A DNA stretch of 47,828 nucleotides from an uncultured Rhodothermaceae bacterium (lineage in GTDB: Bacteria > Bacteroidota > Rhodothermia > Rhodothermales > Salinibacteraceae). A program made the translations under genes and the position numbers. The DNA is taken from contig CAJXLX010000011.1 in assembly GCA_913056335.1 (NCBI GenBank), positions 1 to 47,828 of the forward strand, written 5' to 3'. Under the pieces are notes generated by a model that saw only the letters and a list, made by a program, of their open reading frames with translations, was not told the DNA's origin and did not search any database. Shown in pieces: positions 27,187 to 36,453 of this stretch (position 1 is its first letter; every line of letters begins with the position of its first letter).

Positions 27187-29442
27187 TCATGAGCGTGAAA
27201 CTTCGTTGTGCTGCGGCGATGCCAGGGGCAGCCGGAGCGTAATGGTGCTGCCTTTTCCTTTAGCTGTGTCGATATCGATGGATCCGCCCAGGCGTTCCAT
27301 CACATGCTTGCATACGGTAAGCCCAAGTCCGCTGCCTTGATGCGTGCGCGCCAACCCTTCGCTCTCCTGGGCGAACGCCTGAAATGCCCGCGGCACGAAC
27401 GCCGGGTCAATGCCCGTTCCGGTGTCTTCCACCCGAACCACGGCCTTGTCGTCCTCGGCCAACAAGCGAATGGTGATGCTGCCGTGCTCGGTGAACTTGA
27501 TAGCATTGTCAACAACATGATGCAGCACGCGCTCCATCAGATCGGGGTCTACGTGCACATACAGCGGTGTCTCAGGCGGCTCGACATGCGTGGTCAGCCC
27601 CTTTTCTTTCGCTTTCTCACGCATCGAAGCGGTGTGCGTACGCACCAATTCGGCCAGCGGATGCACCGCGCGGCTGGGCGTAAGCGTGCCCGCTTCCAAC
27701 TGCGCCAAGTCGAGCAGCGAATCGAGCGTAAAGAGCAGGCGCTTGCCGCTACGTTCAATGAGGTCGATGAAACGGCGGTACTTTGGGTCGACCGCTTCGC
27801 GAAGCGTTGGCGTAAAGCCCAGAATGACCGTAAGCGGCGTGCGCATCTCGTGCGTCATGTTCGAGAGCACCGACGACCGAAACTGCGCCACGTCTTCGGC
27901 TTTCTCTTTGGCGTCGACCAGTGCACGGCGGGCCGCCTCGCGCTGCGTGATGTCGGTGATGGCGATGACGGCACAGACCCGGTTGTCGATGTGAATGCGC
28001 TGCATCGCACATAGCACATCAATGCGGGTACCATCGGGCTGGCAGAACGTCGTTTGCACATCCGAGAGCGTGCCGGTGTCGCGCAGGCGGTCGAAGGCGG
28101 CCTCGCGGTAGCTGCGATCGGCCCACAGCGCCATATCGTTGTCGGTGCGACCCACGATGTCGTAGCGCGGGCGCTTCACCAGCGTGCAGAGCGCATCATT
28201 AACATTCAGATAGACGCCGTCATCCAGCCGCACAATGGCCAGCGGCGACGGACTCATGCGGAAGATTTTCTGCATGAGGGTCTGTGTTTCCTGCGCCTGC
28301 ACCAGTGCGCGCTTGCGCTCGGTGATGTCGACCAGGCTCACCAGGGCACAATCATTGCCATCCAGCGCAATGAGCCGTGCGCTCACGAGCACTGTGCACG
28401 GGGTGCCGTCCGCTTTTGTAAGCGTAAGTTCGCGGTCATGAAGCTGCTCGTGCGCGAGGAGGTCGCGCGTGAGTTGGAGGCGCCGGTGTTCGGGCACCCC
28501 CGTGCGCACATGCCCCATCTGCTCGCCAGCCAGCTGCGCCGCGTCGAAGCCGGTAAGCGTTTCCATGCGCTCGCTCACCTCCAGAATCACTCCGTCGTGT
28601 AGGCGAATGATTGCGGCGGCAGGCCCCAGGTGGAAGGCGGTATCGAACAGGCTAAGCGTGCGCGCCAGGGTTTCTGACAGGCGCTCGCGGCCTGTGAGGT
28701 CGCGCACGGCGATCAGCGCCGCTCGGCGTCCCTGATGTACAATAGGCACCGACGCCGACTCGACAATGCGGGTTTCACCCTGGTGGGTGCGCAGCGTGTG
28801 CCGGGCAAAGTCGATTCGGCGCCCCGTGCGCACCTGCTGGCGCCGCTGACTGGCATGCTGCTGCGCCTCTTCGGGCAGATACCTCCAGATAGACGTGTCG
28901 AGCAGATCTTCAAGACGCGCAGCTTCCGTCATGGCTACCGCCGCCGAGTTCGCGTATTTGATGCGGTCGTTGGAGGCCACAATGAGAATCGCATCCGGGA
29001 GTAGTTCCAGGAGTTCGCGATGCAGTGGCTCCATATCGGGGCGGGCCGCGTGGGCCGTGCGCCGCAAGACGCCATTCAGACATGGCCCCTCGCCATCATC
29101 CTCGCAGGCATCGGTACACGGCCTCACGGTACCGGTCCACGAATTCGAAGGGCCGTCGCGTAATGCAATTGGGACCGGCTCGCCGGTGGCGCAGGCCTCA
29201 CGTAGCGCCGACACCAGTTCGTTGTGGCTGTGCATGAGCCGCTCCACAGCATCTTCGTCATGCGCCGACGCTGCATCTACCGTGACTGGCCCCAGAGTGG
29301 AAGAGCCATCGTTGTTGAGCCATAGCTCTACATGAAAGGTGGCATCAGCCAGCGCATGCAGTTGTTGGCGATACACCGCGGCCTGAGCCTGGGCTGTGTT
29401 GAGCTGTTGCTGTAAAGACGAGCGTGCATCAGACGATTCCAT
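27187..29442 (-). CDS. Multi-PAS sensor histidine kinase, orphan
   Basis: Cytoplasmic-looking histidine kinase of about 751 residues with no membrane span. An N-terminal coiled coil and a degenerate sensory domain occupy 1-130. PAS domains follow at about 135-245 (PDAILIVASNDRIKYANSAA), 265-375 (GVILEVSERMETLTGF) and 390-495 (GVYLNVNDALCTLVKRP), with PAC-like ends such as SLVDITERKRA. HisKA has the phospho-accepting His in NMTHEMRTPLTV. HATPase boxes are NAIKFTEHG, EDTGTGIDP and GSGLGLTVC. No receiver domain and no response regulator gene are nearby. ATG 29442 is preferred over a GTG 11 codons upstream. The signal sensed is unknown. Confidence 0.9.
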   Translation of the reverse strand: MESSDARSSLQQQLNTAQAQAAVYRQQLHALADATFHVELWLNNDGSSTLGPVTVDAASAHDEDAVERLMHSHNELVSALREACATGEPVPIALRDGPSNSWTGTVRPCTDACEDDGEGPCLNGVLRRTAHAARPDMEPLHRELLELLPDAILIVASNDRIKYANSAAVAMTEAARLEDLLDTSIWRYLPEEAQQHASQRRQQVRTGRRIDFARHTLRTHQGETRIVESASVPIVHQGRRAALIAVRDLTGRERLSETLARTLSLFDTAFHLGPAAAIIRLHDGVILEVSERMETLTGFDAAQLAGEQMGHVRTGVPEHRRLQLTRDLLAHEQLHDRELTLTKADGTPCTVLVSARLIALDGNDCALVSLVDITERKRALVQAQETQTLMQKIFRMSPSPLAIVRLDDGVYLNVNDALCTLVKRPRYDIVGRTDNDMALWADRSYREAAFDRLRDTGTLSDVQTTFCQPDGTRIDVLCAMQRIHIDNRVCAVIAITDITQREAARRALVDAKEKAEDVAQFRSSVLSNMTHEMRTPLTVILGFTPTLREAVDPKYRRFIDLIERSGKRLLFTLDSLLDLAQLEAGTLTPSRAVHPLAELVRTHTASMREKAKEKGLTTHVEPPETPLYVHVDPDLMERVLHHVVDNAIKFTEHGSITIRLLAEDDKAVVRVEDTGTGIDPAFVPRAFQAFAQESEGLARTHQGSGLGLTVCKHVMERLGGSIDIDTAKGKGSTITLRLPLASPQHNEVSRS

Positions 29443-29631
29443 ACCGTACCGGGTCGTATAGGTGTTTACACGCACTGCTTCAGAGCGCTTCTTCAGAGCA
29501 CGTGGATATTAAACTATACGCAGGCTGTACCACGTGGTGCGCTGCTTTCGCCCCTCTTCCCAAGACGTTACGCCCCTCTGCAACACATGCGCCTCTACAC
29601 GCCGGGTCCTGTGCAACGTCCTGTATGTTGC

Positions 29632-29994
29632 CTATGGCACCATTACGCTGTTAACCCGCGCTTGCCCAACCGGGCCGTCGTGTGTAAGGGCCTGCGTGAA
29701 CGCTCGGTGGCCATTAGATGGAATGTCTTCTACCTCAATGTGCTGCGTGCCCATCTGGGCGCCGGTTTCGTCAAACAAGCTCACTTCGAGTTGTGCCACC
29801 GGGATGTCTTCCGAACCGGTGTTATGCACATCGGCCGTAAACTCACGGTTGCCATTCGGCTGTTCTACATAGCGGAAGTTGCGAACCTCAATGTCCTCAG
29901 AACGCGGCGATTCATTGCCCCCACACCCTATCCCTATGCCACCAAGAAGCAGCAGACTTAGCATAACGAGCGTTGGATTCAGCCGGGTACGCAT
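29632..29994 (-). CDS. FxLyD-like lipoprotein
   Basis: Small lipoprotein of 120 residues: signal with GGIGIGC (Cys24), then one Ig-like beta domain with IEVRNFRYVEQPNGNREF, NTGSEDIPVAQLEVSLFDETG and a closing HRAFTQAL segment. The N-x-G...V-x-L-x-D pattern is that of FxLyD domains, found in exported proteins and usually involved in binding, with no known reaction. ATG 29994 places the signal peptide at the N-terminus. Same strand as the CAP-domain gene upstream, 197 bases away. Confidence 0.72.
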   Translation of the reverse strand: MRTRLNPTLVMLSLLLLGGIGIGCGGNESPRSEDIEVRNFRYVEQPNGNREFTADVHNTGSEDIPVAQLEVSLFDETGAQMGTQHIEVEDIPSNGHRAFTQALTHDGPVGQARVNSVMVP

Positions 29995-30191
29995 AACAAC
30001 AGAACACGTGTGTCGGAAAAACAGAGACGTGCTCAGAACGCGCTCCTGTATCTTATTGGTACCGTTCTGACGGAACGGGGCCAGAAGATCACACAATATA
30101 GATACAAGGAGAAACGCAAATCGCTTTCATTGCGGCTTATGATCGCGGATGCGGCTGTTAGAGGCTGCAGCTTTGTAGATTTTGCAGCACG

Positions 30192-31322
30192 CTACCTCGA
30201 ACACAAGGAAGGAGCCTCGCTGGCATCTTCTTCGCGCCCGAACCAGATGACGGCAAAGTCATCAACGATTCCTACGCCCATAGCCTGCCACGTAAAGTTG
30301 GTCCACTGCCCCCGGTTCACCATCACCGCGTTATGACCTGGACTTGCCTTCCACTGCGCTATAATCAGTTCGGCATCAGACGGCCCCTGGTATGCGATCT
30401 CGTATCCCGCGCTGTCGTAGTCGGTCAGCTCCGCGGGCTTATCCCACATGCACGACGCGTTGGCGTGGTCGTCGGTGTAGCAGCATGGGCTCCACGATCC
30501 ATCGTCGGACCAGCTGTGCAGGTTGCAGCGACTTGCTTCGTGTGGGGCCTCGTCGGCTAAGTCGCGGACGTGGGCCTGGGCCACTTCGGTCAATGCACCG
30601 GACAGGGGCACCTCTGGCAGGTTTTGGGAAGCGCGATAGGAGCGCACCGATTCGATGAGCGCATGCTCCTCTTCAGAGACGCAGACGCGCGCTTGGCGCG
30701 AAGGGGTCCGTTCGGGGTCGTCTGAGGAGGCCATTGCCTCTTGGCCGGGAGCCCGACAGACATTTCTCCGGCATGCCTCTTCTTCAGCACAGCGCCGCCC
30801 TCCACACTCGAATGAGCCCATAAGTCGCGGATCGCGCTCGTATCCTTCAATCGAGCCCAGTGCCTTGCCCACCTCTGTCATGAAGGACCATGGGCCGGTT
30901 CCGCGCCGAGGCGTCTCGTTCCATGCTACGCGTGTCCAATTATCCGGCTCAGACGAGCGCAGATCCATCATTTCCCCAGCAAGCTCAACGCGTCCCGAGT
31001 CGGTTGCCACGATGTTGAGCCGCATGTTTAGGGTGTCGTTCGCGCGAATCGGCTCGGTGCGCAGATAGCCCGATGTGCGGTTCAGTTCTTCGGTGGATAT
31101 CTCGGCGACTTCTAACGTGCGAACTATGCGGTCAACCATCCGGCTTGTGGATCCCGTCGAATCGGACTGGACAACGATAACGTCATCTCCTTCCCATATC
31201 ATGCCGCCCTCGGCGAGCACGCCGCTGCCCCGGCATCCTACGTATGCAAGCGCAGTCACCATCAGCAGTGCGGCGCTCGTCCACCAGATTAGCTGAAATG
31301 ATGCGTCTCGATCCTTTCTCAT
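30192..31322 (-). CDS. CAP/SCP-domain lipoprotein with Cys-rich linker
   Basis: Protein of 376 residues. The N-terminus has a lipobox-like LAYVGC (Cys30). Residues about 40-165 form an unrecognised domain with a GMIWEGDDVIVVQSDS start. A compact Cys-rich stretch follows (FECGGRRCAEEEACRRNVC), then a CAP domain from about 210: EEHALIESVRSYRASQNLP, a His in HSWSDDGSW, and the CAP signature GHNAVMVNRGQW near the end. Several further Cys pairs in the CAP part suggest disulfides, so it is surface or periplasmic. Bacterial CAP proteins have varied or unknown roles, and no enzymatic function should be assumed. Confidence 0.78.
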   Translation of the reverse strand: MRKDRDASFQLIWWTSAALLMVTALAYVGCRGSGVLAEGGMIWEGDDVIVVQSDSTGSTSRMVDRIVRTLEVAEISTEELNRTSGYLRTEPIRANDTLNMRLNIVATDSGRVELAGEMMDLRSSEPDNWTRVAWNETPRRGTGPWSFMTEVGKALGSIEGYERDPRLMGSFECGGRRCAEEEACRRNVCRAPGQEAMASSDDPERTPSRQARVCVSEEEHALIESVRSYRASQNLPEVPLSGALTEVAQAHVRDLADEAPHEASRCNLHSWSDDGSWSPCCYTDDHANASCMWDKPAELTDYDSAGYEIAYQGPSDAELIIAQWKASPGHNAVMVNRGQWTNFTWQAMGVGIVDDFAVIWFGREEDASEAPSLCSR

Positions 31323-31703
31323 ACCTTTTGTTCTATTGTTGGATAAGCAGGCGAGTCTTCCAGCGAACAGATCTGGCAGCGTAGATGCGCCTCCGCCAAT
31401 AAGCGCGATCTGGTTCAGCGCCTGCGGGCGTTATAGCAGACATCCTCTCGGGCCAGCGATGCACCTGTCCTTGCACTTGACCTATTCTAAGGAGCACGGC
31501 TGCGCGTAGCATGGTCGCTATGGCATGACCGGTGGATGCCTGCCGTTCGGTTGCAGGCGGCTCGGTGGTGGGTTTACCACACAACCAATCAGCGCGCGGA
31601 ATGTCTAATTTATTCCTGTCGCAGCTCCGACATTTGCTGTCGTATGTACGACACATCCGGGCACAGGGCCTGCTATGTCTATCCTGCAATGCGGATGGCC
31701 CTG
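31323..31703. other. Intergenic region with no gene recognised
   Basis: This 381-base gap lies between the CAP lipoprotein start and the AraC stop. Open frames across it have odd composition (many Arg, Cys and His) and no domain pattern, so I do not call them. It presumably holds the CAP gene promoter and the AraC gene's 3' region. Confidence 0.5.
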
Positions 31704-32294
31704 CTATGCCGCGTGTCCATCTGCATCTTCAGAGGAAGCATGGGCATCGCGATAGGCCGACGGCGACTGCCCGCTGGCCTCGCGAAAGATTTTCGAGAAG
31801 TGGGATGGCGATCGGAATCCAACCGCGTATACCACTTCCGCGATGGTCTCCGGATCGGTTTGAAGCAATGTTTGAGCGTGCTCGATGCGACGATGGCGGA
31901 TAAACTTGGCGGGTGTCATGTCCACCGCTTCTTTGAGGCGGCGCGTGCACTGTCGGCGACTCAGTGCAACTGCCTCGGCCAGTTGATCGACCGTAAAGTC
32001 GGGGTTGCTCAGGTGCTTGCGCGCAGCCAAATGGGTGGCAATACGCTGCTTCAGAGCGGCAACATCGAACTGGCTTTCGAGCGGATGAGGAGGGCGGTGC
32101 ACCGCCAGGTCGATGTTTTGCTCTTGCGCCCGCTCTTTAAACGCATCGGCGGTGCGGTGCACATGTTCGGCATTGCGCACCATGCGCTGTACCTGCCGGG
32201 TGCCCAGCTCCACCACGCCATCGCTTGCCTGGCGCAGCGCACTGTTGAGCGGATATTCAGAACCTGTTTCTGATCGTTCAGTCTGGGGATGCAA
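31704..32294 (-). CDS. Short AraC-family regulator, possibly derived from a hybrid sensor
   Basis: Protein of 196 residues. The C-terminal 105 residues are a complete AraC DNA-binding domain: the first helix-turn-helix has FTVDQLAEAVALSRRQCTRRLK, and the second has EVVYAVGFRSPSHFSKIFRE, ending GQSPSAYRD. The N-terminal 80 residues hold no cupin sensor. The stretch RMVRNAEHVHRTADAFKERA looks like the second helix of a histidine-kinase dimerisation domain, as in Bacteroidota hybrid two-component systems with AraC outputs. I infer a protein shrunk from such a hybrid. Target genes unknown; the neighbours are not obviously regulated. Confidence 0.8.
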   Translation of the reverse strand: MHPQTERSETGSEYPLNSALRQASDGVVELGTRQVQRMVRNAEHVHRTADAFKERAQEQNIDLAVHRPPHPLESQFDVAALKQRIATHLAARKHLSNPDFTVDQLAEAVALSRRQCTRRLKEAVDMTPAKFIRHRRIEHAQTLLQTDPETIAEVVYAVGFRSPSHFSKIFREASGQSPSAYRDAHASSEDADGHAA

Positions 32295-32453
32295 GTGACG
32301 CTGGTAGGTGGATCAGCCTTGGCCATCCCCAAACCCAGCCAGGTTTTTGAGGAACATTTCGACTACACAATTCGGAATGATAACATTTTTAAACCTATTA
32401 ATTCATGTCTTCGATTTCAACCCAGCGTCCCCTCCAATACGGCACCTCAGGAG

Positions 32454-35150
32454 CTACACCTGCTCCAGATCCGCGAGATTAGCCCGCAGGCGCTTTAGTT
32501 CCGCAGTAGCATCGCGCTTTTTCTGACGCTCACGCTCTACCACCTCGTCAGGCGCCTTGGTCACGAACTGCTCGTTCTGCAGCTTGCCTTCCACGCTCTT
32601 CAGGAAGCCCTCTTTCTCGGCAATGGTCGACTTCAGGCGCTCGCGCTCCTTGTCAAGGTCGATCATGCCCTTCAGCGGCACAAACACTTCGCTGTCTTCC
32701 ACCACCACCGATGCGCTGGCCGTAGGCTTCTCCAGGTTGTGGCCTACGGTCAAGTCCGTGACGCGCGCCAGCTGCTCGAAGTAGCCGGGATACGCCCGCA
32801 TCGCTTCGGCGCGGTCGATGGCCGTTTCTGGCAGACTGATGACCGTGCGCACTTCGGTGCCGGCGCCCACGCCGTAATCGCTCTTGATGCTACGAATGCC
32901 TGAGATCAGCTCTTGCAGATGCGCGAACGTGTCGTGCGTGGCGGCGTCGTGCGGCACGTCGTTCGCCTGCGGCCAGTCGGATACGATGCAGGCCTCGCCC
33001 TCCTCGCGCGGACGCACCTTCCACCACAGCTCTTCGGTCACGAAGGGCATGAAGGGATGCAGCAGCTGCAGTAGCGTTTCGAAGATGGATGCCGCACGCG
33101 CAATGACCTGCTCATCCATCGACTCGCCATACGGCGGTTTGATGAGCTCCAGATACCAGTCGCAGTAGTCGCGCCAGAACACGTCGTAAACGATGGACAC
33201 CGCTTCGTTGAGGCGGTAGCGGCTAAGCGCGTCCTCAATGTCGTTAATCGCCGTGTGTAGACGATGGAGCATCCACTGCTCCACCATCTCCAGCTCCTCG
33301 AAATCGCGCGGATCGTGATATTCCCTGGTGGGATGCCCCTGCGCATCCGTCTCCATGAACTGCCCGAAGACGTTGTAGGCGTTCCAGATCTTGTTGGCAA
33401 AGTTGCGGCCCATCTCAAACTTCGACGGGGCCAGCTTGATGTCTTGGCCCTGCGCGCAGAGCAGCGTGAGGGTGAAGCGCGTCGCATCCGCCCCGTACTG
33501 ATCGACCATTTCGATGGGATCGATGCCGTTACCCAGGCTCTTCGACATCCAACGGCCCTGCTCGTCCTTCACCATACCGGTGATGAAGATCTCGGTGAAC
33601 GGCGGCTGACCGGTAAAGTGGTAGCCGGCCATCACCATGCGGGCGATCCAGAAGAAGAGGATGTCGTAGCCCGACACCAGCACGTCGGTCGGGTAGAACG
33701 TTTTGAGGGCGTCGGTGTCGTCGGGCCAGCCGAGCGAGGCAAACGGCGCCAGCCACGACGAGAACCACGTATCGAGCACGTCTTCGTCTTGCACCATCTC
33801 CTCGTCGGTGTCGGGATGGTCGACACTCACCACGTAGCCGCGCTCCGGGTCGGGATTGCCATCGTCGTCGGTGTAGTACCACACCGGAATCTGATGCCCC
33901 CACCAGAGCTGACGTGAGATGCACCAGTCGCGGATGTTCTCCATCCAGCGGAAGTACTCGTTCTCCCAGCGCTTCGGATGGAACGTAATCGTGCCATCGC
34001 GCACGGCCTCGATAGCAGGCTCGGCGAGCGGCTCCATCTCCACAAACCACTGCCGCGAGATGAGCGGCTCAATGACCGCGCCCGAACGGTCGGACACGGG
34101 CACGTTAATCGTGTGCTCCTCAACATCGGCCAGGAGCCCCTCGGCGTCGAGGTCGGCCACGATCTGGTCGCGCGCCGCAAAGCGGTCAAGCCCCTCGTAC
34201 GGCCCGCCGTTAGCGTTGATGGTGCCGTCGGGATTCATCACATTGACGGTATCGAGGTCGTGACGCTCGCCGATCTCGAAGTCGTTTTCGTCGTGCGCAG
34301 GCGTCACCTTCAGCGCGCCGGTGCCAAACTCGCTGTCGATATATTCGTCGGCGATGATCGGAATCTCGCGGTCGAGGACCGGTACGCGGGCGGTTTGGCC
34401 CACCAGGTGCTGGTAGCGCTCGTCGTCGGGATGCACTGCCAGCGCCGTATCCCCAAGAATGGTTTCGGGACGCGTGGTGGCAATCGTCACGTAGGCAGGG
34501 TCGCCGTCGGTAACGAGCGGATAGCGCACGTGCCAGAGATGCCCAGCGCGCTCTTCGTTGTTGACCTCCTCATCCGACAGCGCCGTTTCGTTGGCGGGAT
34601 CCCAGTTCACGAGGTAGTCGCCCCGGTAGATGAGGCCGTCGTCGTAGAGCTGCACAAAGACCTCCTGCACCGCCCGCGAGAAGTCCTCATCCATCGTAAA
34701 GTAGCTACGCTCCCAGTCGCACGAGTCGCCCAGGGTGCGCTTCTGCCGCAAAATGATGTCGCCGTACTCCTTTTTCCACGCATACACGCGCTCGATGAAT
34801 GCCTCGCGACCCAGGTCGTGGCGCGTCAGGTCGTCTTCCTCTGCAATCTTGCGCTCCACCACGTTCTGCGTAGCAATGCCCGCGTGGTCGAGCCCCGGCA
34901 TCCAGAGCGTTTCGTCGCCTTTCATGCGGTGGATACGGGTGAGCGCATCCTGAATTGAGTCCTGCAGCGCATGACCGATGTGCAGCCGCCCGGTCACATT
35001 CGGCGGCGGCATCGTGATGCTGTACGACGACGCCTCGGGATCGTCGTTCGCCTTAAAGAAGTCGTTCTCCTCCCAGTACCGATACCATTTGTCTTCGATC
35101 TGCGAGGGGTCGTAGACGGTCGAGGCAGGGCCTGTGTCCGATTCGGCCAT
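32454..35150 (-). CDS. valS: Valyl-tRNA synthetase
   Basis: Class I aminoacyl-tRNA synthetase of 898 residues that charges tRNA-Val. The HIGH motif is GRLHIGH at residues 57-60, and the KMSKS-type loop is WMSKSLGNGIDP. The large editing domain lies between them (with TTRPETILGDTALAVHP), followed by the anticodon-binding helical domain and a C-terminal coiled coil (DLDKERERLKSTIAEKEGFL) that is specific to ValRS. ATG 35150 is used because MAESDTGPASTVYDPSQIE is the natural start; the frame extends upstream without conservation. No T-box or leader is seen in the 228-base upstream gap. Confidence 0.97.
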   Translation of the reverse strand: MAESDTGPASTVYDPSQIEDKWYRYWEENDFFKANDDPEASSYSITMPPPNVTGRLHIGHALQDSIQDALTRIHRMKGDETLWMPGLDHAGIATQNVVERKIAEEDDLTRHDLGREAFIERVYAWKKEYGDIILRQKRTLGDSCDWERSYFTMDEDFSRAVQEVFVQLYDDGLIYRGDYLVNWDPANETALSDEEVNNEERAGHLWHVRYPLVTDGDPAYVTIATTRPETILGDTALAVHPDDERYQHLVGQTARVPVLDREIPIIADEYIDSEFGTGALKVTPAHDENDFEIGERHDLDTVNVMNPDGTINANGGPYEGLDRFAARDQIVADLDAEGLLADVEEHTINVPVSDRSGAVIEPLISRQWFVEMEPLAEPAIEAVRDGTITFHPKRWENEYFRWMENIRDWCISRQLWWGHQIPVWYYTDDDGNPDPERGYVVSVDHPDTDEEMVQDEDVLDTWFSSWLAPFASLGWPDDTDALKTFYPTDVLVSGYDILFFWIARMVMAGYHFTGQPPFTEIFITGMVKDEQGRWMSKSLGNGIDPIEMVDQYGADATRFTLTLLCAQGQDIKLAPSKFEMGRNFANKIWNAYNVFGQFMETDAQGHPTREYHDPRDFEELEMVEQWMLHRLHTAINDIEDALSRYRLNEAVSIVYDVFWRDYCDWYLELIKPPYGESMDEQVIARAASIFETLLQLLHPFMPFVTEELWWKVRPREEGEACIVSDWPQANDVPHDAATHDTFAHLQELISGIRSIKSDYGVGAGTEVRTVISLPETAIDRAEAMRAYPGYFEQLARVTDLTVGHNLEKPTASASVVVEDSEVFVPLKGMIDLDKERERLKSTIAEKEGFLKSVEGKLQNEQFVTKAPDEVVERERQKKRDATAELKRLRANLADLEQV

Positions 35151-35339
35151 GGGGATGCAGGGGTTGGTGAGCGGCAACAGCAGTGGATCGCATACGTGCG
35201 GGGATAGTGGGCGCACGCACAGCCCCCAATGTAGCACGCATGCGATACAATGCGCAGTGTAGCGATACCGCGCCCCGTGGTTTCCCTCTGATTTTTACAT
35301 CAAGGCGTTTGGTGTTGATAGTCGAGAGAGCCGTCCCCT

Positions 35340-35373
35340 CACTCAGCCAAGCCCCCTATCGTCATGCTGAGTG
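35340..35373 (-). terminator. Hairpin at the end of the heme operon
   Basis: CACTCAG (35340-35346) and CTGAGTG (35367-35373) are perfect complements with a 20-base loop, just after the hemS-like stop. There is no T-run on the minus strand, so it may be a processing or stability element rather than an intrinsic terminator. Confidence 0.4.
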
Positions 35374-35378
35374 CGATC

Positions 35379-36443
35379 TTACGCCGGGGTGGCGGCCTGC
35401 TCGCGGACGATGACGCGCCAGTCGCTGCGCTCGGGCTGACCCGGTTTGCGCTTGCCAAACAGCCGCGCAATGATGCCGCCGTTTGTATCCAACAGTTCGA
35501 GCGAGGTCACAAGCCCGTCGCGCGTCGGCTTCTCCACGACCCATGCCTGCGCGACCGCTTCCTCGTTTAGATGCAATTGGAAGCCGGGGTCGAGCACGTT
35601 GTACCAGGGCCGCGTGGCTTTTAGCGTATGGACCGGCCCGGTGTGAATCTGAATGCAGCCGGGGCTTCCCACAAACACCATGATGGGCGTTTCGTGCTCG
35701 GCAGCAGCCTGCAGCGTGCTCCGCAAACTCGACGCAGGCACGCGGTGCGTAAACTGCCCCTCGGCCAGCCGCAGCGCCTGCGGGCGCGCCACGTCGTACT
35801 CGCGCAGCAGCGGAAAGAAGTCGTGCGTATCCTCCAGGTCGGCCCACGCCGATAGGAAGCCCTCCACATCGATCTCGGCATCGGGCGTTTCTTCGCTGGC
35901 GGATTCGGACGACTCTACGGGCTGCTCAATGGACTGGTCGTCGTGGCGATAGGTGTTCACCAGGTCGGTGTAGGCGTCGAGATTACTTTTGCGCGTCAGG
36001 AAAACCTTGTGCACAGCAGTGCCGCTTTTGTCGAAGAACTGCAGGCTCCGGCGCAGGCCATCGCGTCCGCCGCTCCACGGCATTTCAACGGCAAAGCCCA
36101 GATGCCAGTGGTCCATGAAGAGGCGCAAGTCGATGTCGTCGTTCAGCGCGATGCCCATGTTGTGACTGTCGCTAAACGACACGTCTTCGTACACGCCGGT
36201 TTTCTCGTGCACAGCCGCGTCATTGCGCGTCAGGGCCATCACCGGGCCCAGCGATTCGAGGTCGCGTAGCAGCGCCTTCCAGTCTCCATTTAGGCGTGTC
36301 ACGTGGTCGCCACATCCGGTAGCCACAAGCTCGGCCTCGCTCACGCCCAGCCGGGCAGCGGCATTGCGGATACGCACATTTGGGTGGTCGTCTTGAAACG
36401 CGTTCCAGCGCGCTTTTAGGTCGGTTGCATTCATGTTAAGCAT
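35379..36443 (-). CDS. HemS/ChuS-type heme handling protein
   Basis: Cytoplasmic protein of about 354 residues with two homologous halves, as in ChuS/HemS/HmuS proteins that receive imported heme and in some cases degrade it. Typical parts are RIRNAAARLGVSEAELVATGCG at the N-terminus, VMALTRNDAAVHEKTGVYE, a VFLTRKSNLDAYTDLV segment ending the first half, and IQIHTGPVHTLKATRPWYNVLDPGF in the second. The halves are joined by an acidic Ser/Glu linker near residues 185-205. The ATG at 36443, 10 bases after the hmuV stop, fits operon spacing; a second ATG lies three codons in. Last gene of the heme operon. Confidence 0.88.
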   Translation of the reverse strand: MLNMNATDLKARWNAFQDDHPNVRIRNAAARLGVSEAELVATGCGDHVTRLNGDWKALLRDLESLGPVMALTRNDAAVHEKTGVYEDVSFSDSHNMGIALNDDIDLRLFMDHWHLGFAVEMPWSGGRDGLRRSLQFFDKSGTAVHKVFLTRKSNLDAYTDLVNTYRHDDQSIEQPVESSESASEETPDAEIDVEGFLSAWADLEDTHDFFPLLREYDVARPQALRLAEGQFTHRVPASSLRSTLQAAAEHETPIMVFVGSPGCIQIHTGPVHTLKATRPWYNVLDPGFQLHLNEEAVAQAWVVEKPTRDGLVTSLELLDTNGGIIARLFGKRKPGQPERSDWRVIVREQAATPA

Positions 36444-36453
36444 AAAGTTAAGG

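Noticed and set aside
31333-31689. Possible small gene of about 118 codons on the minus strand
   Set aside because: Composition rich in Arg, Cys and Pro without domain, signal or ribosome-site support.
33978-34958. Open frame antisense to valS
   Set aside because: Opposite conserved synthetase motifs; no family features.
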